Source: Viola odorata (lineage: Eukaryota; Streptophyta; Magnoliopsida; Malpighiales; Violaceae). Taken from it: 64,000 nt of DNA. Below are positions 44,820-55,121 of this stretch, piece after piece. The translations under genes and the position numbers were made by a program. The stretch spans positions 35,496,040-35,560,039 of the forward strand of contig OY829546.1 of NCBI GenBank assembly GCA_963691705.1, in the 5' to 3' direction. A model generated the notes under the pieces. That model saw nothing but the letters and a program-made list of their open reading frames with translations. It made no database searches and was not told the origin of the DNA. Every line of letters starts with the position of its first letter. Position 1 is the stretch's first letter.

Positions 44820-45090
44820 AAAGGATGGGTATGGGTCACCGAAGAATTACCGGAAGTGAACAGCCTGAAATCCAAGAATTGCTTTAGGAAGTTTTAGAAA
44901 TCGGTAAAGACCCACCACTTGTTTCAGTCAAAATAAGTCCCCGGGACATTTGTTTCTGCCAACAGTGGACTATTAAGGATCGCATCCCGCGCATATTCTA
45001 CATTATGACCTACAACTGATTCAGCTTCCGCTTCTGGGAGATCAAACGGAGCTCGATTAGTTTCTGCTAGACAAGAAATGAGAAATGATG
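44820..45090 (-). pseudogene. nad1: Nuclear insertion of mitochondrial nad1 (NUMT)
   Basis: Within ORF 44924-45163 the minus strand encodes [20 protein letters not shown] followed by VVGHNVEY. This is the highly conserved mitochondrial complex I subunit ND1 segment ([26 protein letters not shown]). After NVEY it leaves the ND1 protein and reads [18 protein letters not shown], which corresponds to the group II intron side in plant mitochondria. So the piece covers an exon-intron border and derives from DNA or unspliced RNA. ND1 homology starts at about 45085, and its left edge abuts the chromovirus LTR. It is a pseudogene in the nucleus. Confidence 0.75.
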
Positions 45091-45235
45091 CTTTTGTCCG
45101 TTTCGCTCTATGATAGGCATGACAAAGCAAAGTCTTATTACAATCAAAGGAAAAATCCTCCAATATGAGGTATGTGTATTTGATCCTTGTTTTTGCTCTC
45201 TCTCCATCCGCACATTATGATGGGGAGAGCGTACT

Positions 45236-45448
45236 TTGGAATCAAAATCTGAAGTATCTCAGTTAGACATTTCATCAAACAGTGAAGATGCTAATGGAAA
45301 AACTAAATCTAGAGAGGAGATTGTGGTTGCTAACAGAAAAACTGAAATTAGAGAGGAGATTATGGTTTATACTGATAATGGTGCTGATAGGAAAGTTGAA
45401 GAGAAAGTTGACCGCGAGGAGATTGTGGTTTCTCTGGATAATGGTTGA
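45236..45448 (+). CDS. Small unrecognised ORF with internal repeats (70 aa)
   Basis: ORF MESKSEVSQLDISS... contains three imperfect copies of a R-E-E-I-(V/M)-V unit: SREEIVVANRKTE, IREEIMVYTDNGAD and DREEIVVSLDNG. It is acidic and hydrophilic, and no family is recognised. It could be an exon or captured gene scrap next to the NUMT. Upstream sequence offers no clear promoter. Low confidence that it is expressed. Confidence 0.25.
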   Translation: MESKSEVSQLDISSNSEDANGKTKSREEIVVANRKTEIREEIMVYTDNGADRKVEEKVDREEIVVSLDNG

Positions 45449-46859
45449 TGGGAAAATTGGTTTTAAGAAAAATCAATTAGAGCTTGACGAGGGAAATAGA
45501 GGAAAAACGAGGGAGAGCTTTTCTTTTGAGATTTCGGGGTTTGATGCGAGCCCCACTTTTGTTCTCTAATTATTTACTAATTAAAAAAATCCACCTCATA
45601 TATTAAGTATTTTTTTGAAAAAATAATCTATTTAAAATCAAAGTTTAATAGAGTCGATCGAACAAATATGAAGATAAATAAAAACTTCTTTCATGTAAAG
45701 TGTCATTAATTTACAAACGCATGGTCAAAAATTCTAATTAAGCCTTTCAGCAATAACTACAGCCCTCCTCATTTCATTTCTGTTTATTAGAATGTTAACA
45801 TGTTTTTTAATTTTTTAAAAGATTTTCTATAATTTTTTTCTATTTTATTTATTTTTTATAAATATTGTATGTAATAAATTTTCAATTAGCAAATTTTTTT
45901 TAATGAATTTTCTTTATAAAAAAAAATCTAACATGGAAGGACTACATGCAATAAAGAAATAAAAATATCCAAATAAATATTCACCTCCTTTCATCACTTG
46001 AAGGAGAAAATGTGTCATGTGATAAAGGATATAAAAGTATAAAGCCTAATATACCAAAAAAGAATAATAAAGAGTACTATTATAACAGTTTCGATTCAGT
46101 AAAAGGTTTAAAATATTATTACTCCGTATATATTTACAGGGAATTGTATAGAGGTTTTTTTTTGAGTTCTTTATTTGTTAGTCATATATAAACAAGTATT
46201 CTAGTCAATAAATATTTGAATTAATCCATTGGTCTAACAATTGTATGAATTATCTAGATGTGCTTATTTTAATTTATAATTTTAAAAATATTACAAAGTT
46301 ATTATATTCTTGTATATAATTGGGTATAAATATGTATATGTACTATATATTTTTAATAACTCAATCGGTTTAATTCAATTCAATTGTATGATTATGAAAC
46401 AACTAACGATTCATTGAAGTTTGAACTAACGATTCATTGATCTAAAAGTTTATTCAGTTTCATGTCTAATTCACTTCTTATTACTTTAGTTGAAAGTATT
46501 ATTAACTATTTTCTAGATTGTGTTTTCAAATCCCATGGAATCCAAATGGAATCCAAAATCGAAGAAAATAAATTGATGTGGCTTGAAAAAACTTTGATTG
46601 GGACATCGAATTGTTTGAGTAGAAAATCAAGAGAAGGTTCAGATAAATATAACTGCAATTCAAATACACTGGTACAAATGTACTACTACATCCTCATTCT
46701 TCACATCATGGACAATTAGTCTTTCCTATTTCCTTTACAAACTCTTTTTTAGTCTCTGGCCTTGGTTAGAAAACTTCTTACAAGTCCTTGACCTGACAAT
46801 GAGGTTGTTTTAACACAACAAACAAATTCACGATTCACGAGATCCTTGCAACGATCATC
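45449..46859. other. AT-rich intergenic region
   Basis: No gene is supported. A 17-bp direct repeat, AACTAACGATTCATTGA, occurs at 46401 and 46424. An 85-codon ORF at 46462-46719 has no recognisable features. The part next to 46860 should hold the 3' UTR of the HMGA-type gene. Confidence 0.4.
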
Positions 46860-49151
46860 CTAATTTTGCGGCAAGTGAGGCTGCGGATGCGGTTGTAGTT
46901 GTGGCTGTAACTGTGGTTGAGCTTCTTCACTTTGAGCTTGTGCTTGAGCTTGCTGTTGAGGTTCCATCACCAGTGGTGTATTTACGTCCATTGATGCAAG
47001 TCCTTCCAGCTCTTGGATTGCAACAACAGCGCTGATTGCAGCACCAGTCAAATGAGGTTTCAGCACACCAACAGCTTCCTTCACGCGTGATTGCTGCAAA
47101 TAGAGCATCATCGCAGATGAATATATCAAATCCCCAAATATCACAAGTCCCAAAAAAATACAGAGGGAAATAAGTGACTTACAAAAAATTCAAGCTTGCT
47201 CTTGAGATCTCCATATGCTTCTATTTGCACTTGAGATTGAGGGGGCCAAGATTCATTTGCGTTCTTGTTTTCAGAATCCCACACAAAAGATAAATTAATT
47301 CAGCACCAAATAGTCAAGGGAATTTAATTCAAAAATTGAACTTCGTAACCAGAAATCCTTAACAGCAATTTAACATATATAATTGGCATTCATTACTTGA
47401 ATTGACACCTAAACATGAGTTATTTAGAATTAAATAGAAAAAATGTTCTCAAAGATTTAAAGAAAAATAAAGAAGTTCAAAACCAAAACCAAAGAATGCA
47501 TCAAGAAATATGGTGGAAAACAGTGTTACCTTTCACCCTTCACATTTCTTTCTTATTTGTTTAATTTATTAATTAATTTCTAAATGGTATGAATCAATTT
47601 AAAAGTTTGAGGAACCAAAAAAAAAAAAAAAAAAGAAAACTGTTCAATTACTTCACATGCCGCTCTATGCTATCCCAACAATTCAAATCCTATTTATGTT
47701 CACTATCCATATATAGCACAAAATAAATTACAGTACAAGAAAGAAAGCCACACTGGAGAGGCACTAGTACTAACAACTATTTTAAATCCAACATACAGGA
47801 AACAACCAAGACAAAAGTCTATAAAGAACATAACCATGGTAATCAGCATTTACCTTCCTAGGACGTCCCACTGGTCTTCCAGTGCTCTTTTTAGGCGTCA
47901 TGGCCTTAGCAATCTTTGGTGGTCGACCAGGTCGCTTAACAGGCGCCACACCACCACCAATTACAATTCCAGCAGCAGCTTGGGTTGGGATCTTTTTGGG
48001 ACGGCCTCTCGGCCTTGGTGAAGTAAAGACAGCAACTGCTGCAGGTGCTGCGGACACACCAGGAGCGGTAACTAACTGCGGGACGACCACCTTAGGTGGG
48101 CGGCCAGGACGGCCCCTCTTAATTCCGCCCACAGATTTCGGCTTCCGCGGCCTGCCAGGACTTTTCTTAGGACCCCCTGCACCACCAGTTGGTGGCCTCC
48201 CTCGTCCCCTCTTGGGGACTATCACTTGCCCAACTACACCTGGCGCCTTCTTAGGGCGGCCTCGGCTCCTCTTGGCCACAGAAGCTAAGGGATCGTCAGC
48301 AAGGCCAAGGGAGACTAAGACAGGCTGAGCTGCAGTAATTACAGCATCTTGATGTGCTGAAACGGGTTGAGCAGAGGCAATGGGATGGCCATTGACTTGG
48401 GAGACGCCGTCAGGTTTGGCCTTGGGAGGCCGCCCACGACCCCTTTTAGAGCCAGTCGGAGAAGGTGCAGGAAAAGCAGCAGCAGATGATGGTGATGGTT
48501 GGGGTTGAGCAGTAGTAGCTGAAGAAGGAGCAGGAGCAGGAGCAGTGTTGATGACAGTGCCGTCATCAGATCTGGGTAGCTTGTAAGATTTCTTGACCAT
48601 GACTAGTAGACCATTGGCTTTTAAGCGCTTCAAGTGGTGAGTCAACAAAGCTGAGTGAGTTGGAGGGAGACCTGTGTAGGATTCCTCGATGAACTTGGCT
48701 ATGGCACGCTTGCTGGACCCATCGCTTTCTTTCAATGCCGTGATAGCTGCGTAGATCATCTTAAACCAGAGGGAAATCTAAAATTAGGGTTTGCAAAACA
48801 AGAGGAGAGGAACAAAATAATAATAATTGAAAAGAAAAGAAAAGAAAAGAAAAGAAGCGGAGAGAGAGAGAGAGGACAGTTGCGAGAAGTGTTGTGGACT
48901 GGTGATGAGGTGTTTACCTCAGCGTATGGAGGGTGGCTGAAAGATTGGGAGGGAGGAGGAGCAGCGGCGTTGGCCGCATGAGCTATGTGGTTGTGCGGCG
49001 GGGGCGTGCCGGATGAGGTCTGGGCAGGGGGAGGAGAAGAAGCTGAGCCCGGCGGCGGAGGAGGCTGGTGGGAAGAGGGCGGGGCGGCGGCGGCGGCGAC
49101 GCTGGCGGACAGCGGTGGTGGAGGGTAAAAAGATGGGAGAGGTGGGTCCAT
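46860..49151 (-). CDS. Linker-histone-domain AT-hook protein (GH1-HMGA, HON4/HON5-like), 4 exons
   Basis: Exons 49151-48918, 48759-47854, 47263-47183 and 47093-46860, all phase 0 with GT...AG introns (158, 590 and 89 bp), give 484 aa. That is close to the roughly 480 aa of Arabidopsis GH1-HMGA2/3 as I recall them. Residues 1-72 are Pro/Ala/Ser-rich. About 73-142 is a linker-histone H1/H5 globular domain (HPPYAEMIYAAITALKESDG... HHLKRLKANGLLVMVKKSYKL), split by intron 1 after AE. About 175-380 carries some eight AT-hooks (KRGRGRPPK, KRSRGRPKK, SPGRPRK, PRGRPKK, VKRPGRPPK, VGRPRK). The C-terminus has AYGDLKSKLEFFQSRVKEAV and a Gln/Pro-rich tail. It would bind nucleosomal linker DNA and AT-rich minor grooves in the nucleus. 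The start MDPPLPS was chosen because it opens the typical Pro-rich N-terminus; an in-frame ATG at 49307 would add 52 atypical residues. No lesions are seen, so it is probably functional. Confidence 0.93.
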
Positions 49152-49340
49152 GGAAGCTATTTTCTTTTTCAAAATTAGGACAGAGAGAGAGAGACAGAGA
49201 TGGAGTTGAGTAGGTGAGGGTTGTAATGTTAGGGAGGAGGAGAGTGAAGGAGAGGATATTGTATCGAATTCGAAGAAGAGATTAGAGATGAATCCAATCC
49301 AATCCAATCCAACCGTTGAAGTTGGGGTCTGAGATGGATG
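49152..49340 (-). promoter_or_regulatory. 5' UTR/promoter-proximal region of the HMGA-type gene
   Basis: The first 55 bases upstream of the ATG are rich in CT on the sense strand (an AGAGAGAGAG run on the plus strand at 49182-49196). At 49291-49314 the plus strand carries four tandem CCAAT units (AATCCAATCCAATCC...), that is, ATTGG units on the sense strand, a potential NF-Y type element. No clear TATA box, as is common for housekeeping chromatin genes. Confidence 0.4.
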
Positions 49341-49900
49341 ACGTGTACCTCTCTTTTTTTCTGTCCTTTTCTACGTCCTCTACTTCTTGTCAATGTGGGG
49401 TAGGCTGTGGTGAGACTGAGAGTGGAGTTGGAGGAGGATCAGGTACTTTGGCTGGCTTGGGAGGTATTTTTTTCTTGAAGTACCGATTTTACACGAAGGA
49501 GAGGAGGACAATGAATAGGATAAGTGGAGGTCAAGTGCCAAGTTGGCCATCCCATTTGTGATTTGAGTTTATTTTCGAAATAAGGGATCATCTAAACCTC
49601 TCAAGAAAGGTTAAAAAGATTATGGGTAGTATAAATTAATGATTTATAAGTTGAGGGTGTACTTGAAATTCTCGAAACAATCTAAATAATGCTTTAATTA
49701 TCTAATTGAAGAACGATCTTATAAAACCACGTTACCAAGTTTCCTTAAGGTTCAAGTAGACACCCATATCTTAGGTTTAAAAGCATTACAAGCGCCTACC
49801 TTGGCTGAGAACCCACCTAACCAATTACCTTTGTAATCTCGAATACACCCACCTATTTCGGCTTGCACGCAACTCTTTCGAAAAGCTCCAGCTGAGTTAA
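49341..49900. other. Intergenic sequence
   Basis: No gene or clear repeat. G-rich patches at 49400-49470 lie upstream of the HMGA-type gene and may belong to its promoter. Confidence 0.35.
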
Positions 49901-49959
49901 TGGTGATCCATCCCAAGGGAGAAAACTGCCAAGCAATATTAACCTAATAGCGCTTAATT

Positions 49960-50616
49960 CGTGGGTTGATAATATGGAGAGAAGCGACAACCTGAACATA
50001 CCCAAAAATTTCGGTCCAAAGGAGGGAAGACTTGGACAAGATCTAAAGCCTCTTATTATTGAAAATCAAGTAAGTTTGCCATTTCCAAATGTGCTAGCAA
50101 CCAAACCCAAAAATAAGCTGCTAATTGAATGTCTTGTGGCCTTGGAAGTTACTAGCAAAATTCTCGAACATCCACTAGTTGAACAGGAGAGAAAAAAACG
50201 TGTGATGGTGCAAAGGATCAAGCAATTGAAACTAAATTGATTTCGCGTTGGGGCTATCACAAAGAACATGGAAATAGATTCATCCCCACATTTGCAGACA
50301 TCACAAATGGCACTATCTATTAGCTGATGGTGAAGCCTTTCTGCACATTCGCTTCATGGAAGGCATCAGAAATTGACAAGTGCCGAGATGGAAGAACAAC
50401 AATATGCGATTGGTTCATGATCAAAATCAGATTATAAAGAGCCATATCGTCTACCCACTTGTCGAACCAAAAAAAGAAGTGTTATTACCCTTACCAAGCG
50501 ACCAACCAATGTGGTCCCGAAACTAAGGCCAAGGTTGACAGAGGCGACACGGAGAGTAGAACCATTGGTCAGATTTAGCGATACTGGCCAAGTTGTATTT
50601 TGAATCTTATACTTTG
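49960..50616 (-). pseudogene. LINE (L1-type) 3' fragment with zinc-binding domain
   Basis: The minus strand reads LGKGNNTSFFWFDKWVDDMALYNL near 50510-50440. This is the conserved (V/L)G(N/K)G..TSFWxDxW motif following the RT in plant LINEs. It is followed by SAICDVCKCGDESISM (zf-RVT, near 50300-50250). Stops occur. The piece is continuous with 53687-54010 once the Copia element with TSD TGATA is set aside. Confidence 0.65.
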
Positions 50617-50621
50617 TGATA

Positions 50622-51428
50622 TGTTGGAGTCCAACTCATATTGGCTGAAGGAGATTGTTGTGGGCCTAGTCCAATTGGGCTCACATGTAATTGTTTGTTT
50701 TAGTTTGATTAGAAGACTGATTAGAAAAAAAAAAAGATTGGAGTATGACTTGGAGTAGGATTGTGTAACCTAATTAATTAGGTTGTCCACTAATATAAAA
50801 GGTGGGTGGTGGCTAGGTTGTGAGAAAGAAAAGAGGCAAGAGAATTATTAGGGTTGTTCTTGAGCATCCTAAGAGATTGTAAGAGGGTTGTTGTTGAGCA
50901 TCCTGTGAGAGAGAGGAGAGAAAACAGATTTTCGTCAAACTCTGTGCAGCTGCGGTAGAATCGTCGCACCGACTTCGTTCACCGTTGGATCGAGGTGAAA
51001 TTTGGACAGCAGGTGCAGGACTTCCGGTTCTTCAATCGGAACGGTTGGATCGGTGAGAAGTTATCCGAGGTAGTAGAAATACTGTCCCGATTAAAACAGT
51101 GAAAATCTGGTTTTGGTTCTCTATTCTCATATCTCTTGTTTTTCTCGGATTGATTGATTAGATTATTTGATTGGTACTATTGGTGATAGTGGTGTATGTC
51201 AGATAATTCCTAGAGTTGAGAGAGGAGTTTTTCGGTTGTACATATTGATCATCATATAGTGGATTGACTAGCTTGGTCCCGTGGTTTTTTACCTGTTGAT
51301 TCCACGTTAAAAATCTTTGTGTTATTTTCTTGATTGCTTTTGATTGGTTTGATAGGTAGGGGTTATTGATCCTTGGTATAAGATTGTTTGCTGCGCAAAT
51401 TGATTGTCGATTGGAAATAACCCCAACA
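50622..51428 (+). repeat. 5' LTR of the Copia element
   Basis: TGTTGGAGTCC...AAATAACCCCAACA, with a TATA box (ACTAATATAAAAGGTGGG, about 50791-50808). PBS TGGTAGCGGAACTT follows two bases later (51431), an initiator-Met-like site with mismatches. Confidence 0.9.
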
Positions 51429-51456
51429 ACTGGTAGCGGAACTTAAGGTTTGAAAG

Positions 51457-52323
51457 ATGACCGACAACGCGAAGATTGAGCCTTTTGATGGAGAGAATGA
51501 TTTCGCAGTGTGGCAGACAACTGTGATAGATTTGTTGACTATGAAGGATCTCGACGTCGCTCTTGGTGATAAGAAGCCAAAAGGAATGAAAGATGGTGAT
51601 TGGGCGACTATCCTGAAAAAAGCGACGAGTCAGATCAGGCTTGCATTAGCTCCATTAATAAAGTATGCTGTGATGGGGGAGCAAACACCAAAAGGAATGT
51701 GGGAGAAGCTAGAAAGTGTTTATACTTCCAAGTCTGTGACAAACAAACTTAGTCTAAAGTTGGACTTGTATTCGTTGAAGATGGATGAAGGTATGAGCAT
51801 CCATAAGCACTTGTCGGATTTCAATCGGGTGTTGACGAAAGTGCTTAATACAGGGGAGAAAGTAGAAGATGAGGAGCAAGCGATACTTCTTCTTTCTTCA
51901 TTGCCTATGTCATACAAGTCACTGGTGCAGTCCCTTACAGCAGGGAAGACAAGTTTGAAGAAGAAGGATGTGATGACTTTCCTGATAGATAATGAGAAGC
52001 TGTTAGGAGTGGAGAACAAGAATAGTAGTGAGAGACTAATGATTTCAGATGGGTCATCGAGTGGACGGGATCAACATGGTAGAAATAGAGGAAGAGGGGC
52101 TTCTTCCAGCTATGAAAGAAACATATCCAGTTCAAGACCAAAGGCAGACTACAGTGAGAAAGAGTGCTACTATTGCCACCAGAAGGGTCACATCAGAGCA
52201 TACTGTCAAAAGATGATGACTGATTTGAAAGAACTGCAGAAGGGTAAAGAAAAGATTGGTGATGCTGCAACTATTCAGGATGATGATGCTGAATTGTTGG
52301 TAGTGCAGAAAAGTGAGGAATAG
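51457..52323 (+). CDS. Copia gag polyprotein (288 aa, intact)
   Basis: An intact ORF from MTDNAKIEPFDGENDF. Residues about 5-190 are a Copia gag domain (NFxxW-type start FAVWQTTVIDLLTMKDL, WATILKKATSQIRLAL, MWEKLESVYTSKSVTNK, DEEQAILLLSSLPMSY). A Ser/Arg-rich linker follows, then a CCHC zinc knuckle CYYCHQKGHIRAYC (CX2CX4HX4C) at about residues 229-242, and an acidic C-terminus. The TAG stop at 52321-52323 is in frame with protease sequence, so it either truncates Gag-PR or separates gag from downstream products. This is the best-preserved mobile ORF in the window. It would form particles and could package its own RNA in trans with a helper polymerase. Confidence 0.92.
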   Translation: MTDNAKIEPFDGENDFAVWQTTVIDLLTMKDLDVALGDKKPKGMKDGDWATILKKATSQIRLALAPLIKYAVMGEQTPKGMWEKLESVYTSKSVTNKLSLKLDLYSLKMDEGMSIHKHLSDFNRVLTKVLNTGEKVEDEEQAILLLSSLPMSYKSLVQSLTAGKTSLKKKDVMTFLIDNEKLLGVENKNSSERLMISDGSSSGRDQHGRNRGRGASSSYERNISSSRPKADYSEKECYYCHQKGHIRAYCQKMMTDLKELQKGKEKIGDAATIQDDDAELLVVQKSEE

Positions 52324-52818
52324 GTAAGAGATTCCTGGATTTTAGATTCTGCATGTTCTTTTCGTATTTGTGCTAACAAAGAATTGTTTAGTACATTTGG
52401 TGATTGTGATAATAAATCTGTCACATTGGCCAATAACGAAAAACTGGAGGTTGAAGGTATTGGCAATGTGAAGATCAAGATGCATGATGGATTTGTGAGA
52501 ACTCTCGGCAATGTGAGATATGTGCCGAAGTTGAAAAGAAATTTAATCTCTCTTGGAAGATTGGATTCTCGCGGGTATAGATACGCAGCGAGAGACAGAT
52601 TGATGAGGGTAAGCAAATGAGCAGCTGTAATCATGAAGGGGGAGCTTGCTTCCAACAATATTTACCGATTGATTGGAACCGCAGTTAAGAGTAAAGTACA
52701 AGGTACTTACAAAAGATTGAATGATTGTGATGGCCAGGTAGAGTTACCTAGGAGAAGAGTTAGCTTTGCGGTGTTGACCGGTGAGAAAGCGAACTTGACT
52801 TCTATTCAGATTGCATGA
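52324..52818 (+). pseudogene. Copia protease and gag-pre-integrase remnant
   Basis: Same frame as gag. DSWILDSACSFRICANKELF contains the protease active site (D-S-A for the usual DSG/DTG), then VEGIGNVKIKMHDG and LGNVRYVPKLKRNLISLG. A TGA at 52618 breaks it, then ELASNNIYRLIGTAV gives the gag-pre-integrase start. From about 52700 the sequence changes to VELPRRRVSFAVLTGEKANL and ends at 52818, 41 bases before the 3' LTR. The polymerase genes were deleted at this point. Confidence 0.8.
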
Positions 52819-52859
52819 AGATTGGTGATTCCCCCATGATATGAGCTGGAGGAGGAGAT

Positions 52860-53681
52860 TGTTGGAGTCCAGCTCATATTGGCTGAAGGAGATTGTTGTG
52901 GGGCTAGCCCAATTGGACTCACATGTAATTGTTTGTTTTAGTTTGATTAGAAGACTGATTAGAAAAAGAAAAAGAAAAAAAAAGATTGAAGTGTGACTTG
53001 GAGTAGGATTGTGTAACCTAATTAATTAGGTTGTCCACTAATATAAAAGGTGGGTGGTGGCTAGGTTGTGAGAAAGAAGAGAGGCAAGAGAATTATTAGG
53101 GTTGTTCTTGAGCATCCTAAGAGATTGTAAGAGGGTTGTTGTTGAGCATCCTGTGAGAGAGAGGAGAGAAAATAGATTTTCGCCAAACTCTGTGCAGCTG
53201 CGGTAGAATCGTCGCAGCGACTTCGTTCACCGTTGGATTGGGGTGAAATTTAGACAACAGGTGCAGGACTTCCGGTTCTTCAATTGGAACGGTTGGATCG
53301 GTGAGAAGTTATCCGAGGTAGTAGAAATACTGTCCCGATTGAAGCAGCGAAAATCTAGTTTTGGTTCTCTATTCTCATATCTCTTGTTTTTCTCGGATTG
53401 ATTGATTAGATTGTTTGATTGGTACTATTGGTGATAGTGGTGTATGTCCGATAATTCCTAGAGTTGAGAGAGGAGTTTTTCGGTTGTACACATTGATCAT
53501 CATATAGTGGATTGACTAGCTTGACCCCGTAGTTTTTTTACCTGTTGAGGTTTTCCACGTTAAAAATCTTTGTGTTATTTTCTTGATTGCTTTTGATTGG
53601 TTTGATAGCTAGGGTTTATTGATCCTTGGGATAAGATTGTTTGCTGCGCAAATTGATTGTCGATTGGAAATAACCCCAATA
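52860..53681 (+). repeat. 3' LTR of the Copia element
   Basis: TGTTGGAGTCCAGCTC...AACCCCAATA. The terminal CA became TA. It differs from the 5' LTR by an insertion in the A-rich run near 52975 and by scattered substitutions. Confidence 0.9.
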
Positions 53682-53686
53682 TGATA

Positions 53687-54010
53687 AACACTTGAGCCCA
53701 TAGCGATGAAATATCGTATAAAATACACCAAAAATTCTTCCAAAGAAAGGTGTTATTGTAGACTTTAAGGAGTTTAATTCTCACTGCTCCCTCCTCAATA
53801 GGACGACATACCTTGTCCCAATTCAAAAGGTGGACTCTGCATGCTTCGGGCGAGGATCCTTAAAGAAATTTTGGGCAAAGATGCTCAATTTGATTACAAA
53901 TACTTACGGGAAGGGCGGTCGATTGCATGGTATCGCTTGGAGGACAGACTTAACAAGAGTAATACGACCAACTAACGAGAGAGTTTTAGCTTTCTAGGAA
54001 GTCAGGTAAG
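53687..54010 (-). pseudogene. LINE reverse transcriptase C-terminal fragment
   Basis: The minus strand reads LSLVGRITLVKSVLQAIPCN near 53990-53930, then NWDKVCRPIEEGAVRIKLLK (53826-53760) and FLWKNFWCILYDISSLWAQV. These are the conserved thumb-region motifs of plant L1-like LINEs (SLAGR.TL..SVL..IP, WD.VC.PKEEGGLG, A.L.K..WR). It joins to 50616 across the Copia insertion. It contains stops and has no endonuclease or RT core, so it is a remnant. Confidence 0.7.
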
Positions 54011-54157
54011 AGCTAACTCTGTCTAAAAGGTAAGAGTATTACTATCTTCTCGCTCGACCATGGAGAATGGGAACTTGTAAGTAGTGACCTAGATCATGAA
54101 CAAGCTTAATAGTTATTATTACTTGCATGTGTATAATATTTGTACAGTATATCTTTA

Positions 54158-55118
54158 GGTAGCGTTCAGTTTGCGAAATCAATGAGGAAAGTAACTCGGG
54201 AATCTGAAATTTTGTGTTTGGTTGACACAAGAAAAGTTGAACTCCCTGTAATCCAACTTTCTTTGACCCTTCTACTTTCCCTCAAAATGGAGGAAAGTGA
54301 TTCTCTAGCTAGAGGGTGGAGAAAATGATTCTAAAGTCTAGGAAAAGTTAATTTTTTTTTAAAACTACATATTCATTCATTTTATTTTACTATATAAATT
54401 AATCTATACTTTTTTAAAATGAGTTTACACTCAACCTTTTCTCATTATTATTTTTTATTTTGTTTGTTAATTTAATATTTATCAAATATCTTATTTACAC
54501 ATTATTATTTTTAACTGTAGAATAAGTTAAAAATATTCATTTTGAATTGTATTTAAAATAATTAAATAATAGGATAAAGCTAAAAAACAGCCCTAAACTT
54601 TAATGATTTAATTAATCACCCCTTATACTATTTTTTTATTTAATGACCCTCCTAAACTTATTTATTCTTGTTTAATTGCCCCCTCTATCGTTAAAAAAGT
54701 TGCCACGTCTTTGTTGACGTGACAACATTTTTTAATGGAGTTTATGACATGTCAGATATTTTTAATAGTAGGGGGTAATTAAATAAGAATAAATAATTTT
54801 AGGGGGTCATTACACACAAAAATAGTCCATAGGGTGATTAATTAAAACATTAAATATTTTTTTAGCTTTATCCCATTAAATTATTATTATTATTTTAAGG
54901 ATAAAGTAGTAATTTTTTTTTACTTTCCTATGAATCTTAAATGATTCCCGAGTATAAAACAAATACAAGAATAATACTTTCCTATGAATCTTAAATGTTA
55001 AATAAACGCAAAAAACTAACTTTTCCTTCAATCACTCTCCCAGACATCACTTTTCTGAGAGACTCATAGGAGAGTGATTCCAAATAGGAAAATAACATTC
55101 CGTCAACCAAACGCTACC
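54158..55118. mobile_element. PIF/Harbinger-like MITE with TSD TTA
   Basis: Inverted ends GGTAGCGTTCAGTTTG (left) and the reverse complement GGTAGCGTTTGGTTGA (right) are flanked by TTA at 54155-54157 and 55119-55121. The 3-bp TTA duplication and GG...GTTTGG termini fit Tourist/Harbinger MITEs. 961 bp, about 657 bp without the nested element at 54571. No transposase ORF. Confidence 0.7.
54571..54874. mobile_element. Nested MITE, Mutator-like
   Basis: The ends AGGATAAAGCTAAAAAAC and (reverse) GGGATAAAGCTAAAAAAA form an inverted repeat. Flanks ATTAAATAAT (54561-54570) and ATTAAATTAT (54875-54884) differ at one base and suggest a 9-10 bp duplication, as for Mutator-type MITEs. Non-coding. Confidence 0.6.
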
Positions 55119-55121
55119 TTA

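Larger units (their letters stand above)
50622..53681 (+). mobile_element. Gag-protease-only Copia element, TSD TGATA
   Basis: LTRs are 50622-51428 (807 bp) and 52860-53681 (822 bp), both starting TGTTGGAGTCCA. TGATA flanks exactly at 50617-50621 and 53682-53686. Internal part: PBS 51431, gag, protease and a gag-pre-integrase piece, then an abrupt join to the 3' end and a PPT (TGAGCTGGAGGAGGAGATT, 52841-52859). Integrase, RT and RNase H are absent. It must depend on an autonomous Copia relative. The LTRs look close to identical by eye apart from an A-rich indel and scattered substitutions. It sits inside the LINE. Confidence 0.92.

Noticed and set aside
44924..45163. A functional nad1 gene
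   Set aside because: Only a short exon piece with intron sequence is present, and upstream coding is missing. It fits a NUMT.
47882..48566. Several long ORFs in other frames of the HMGA-type gene
   Set aside because: They lie over GC-rich AT-hook repeats in exon 2. The H15/AT-hook frame with proper splice sites explains the sequence.
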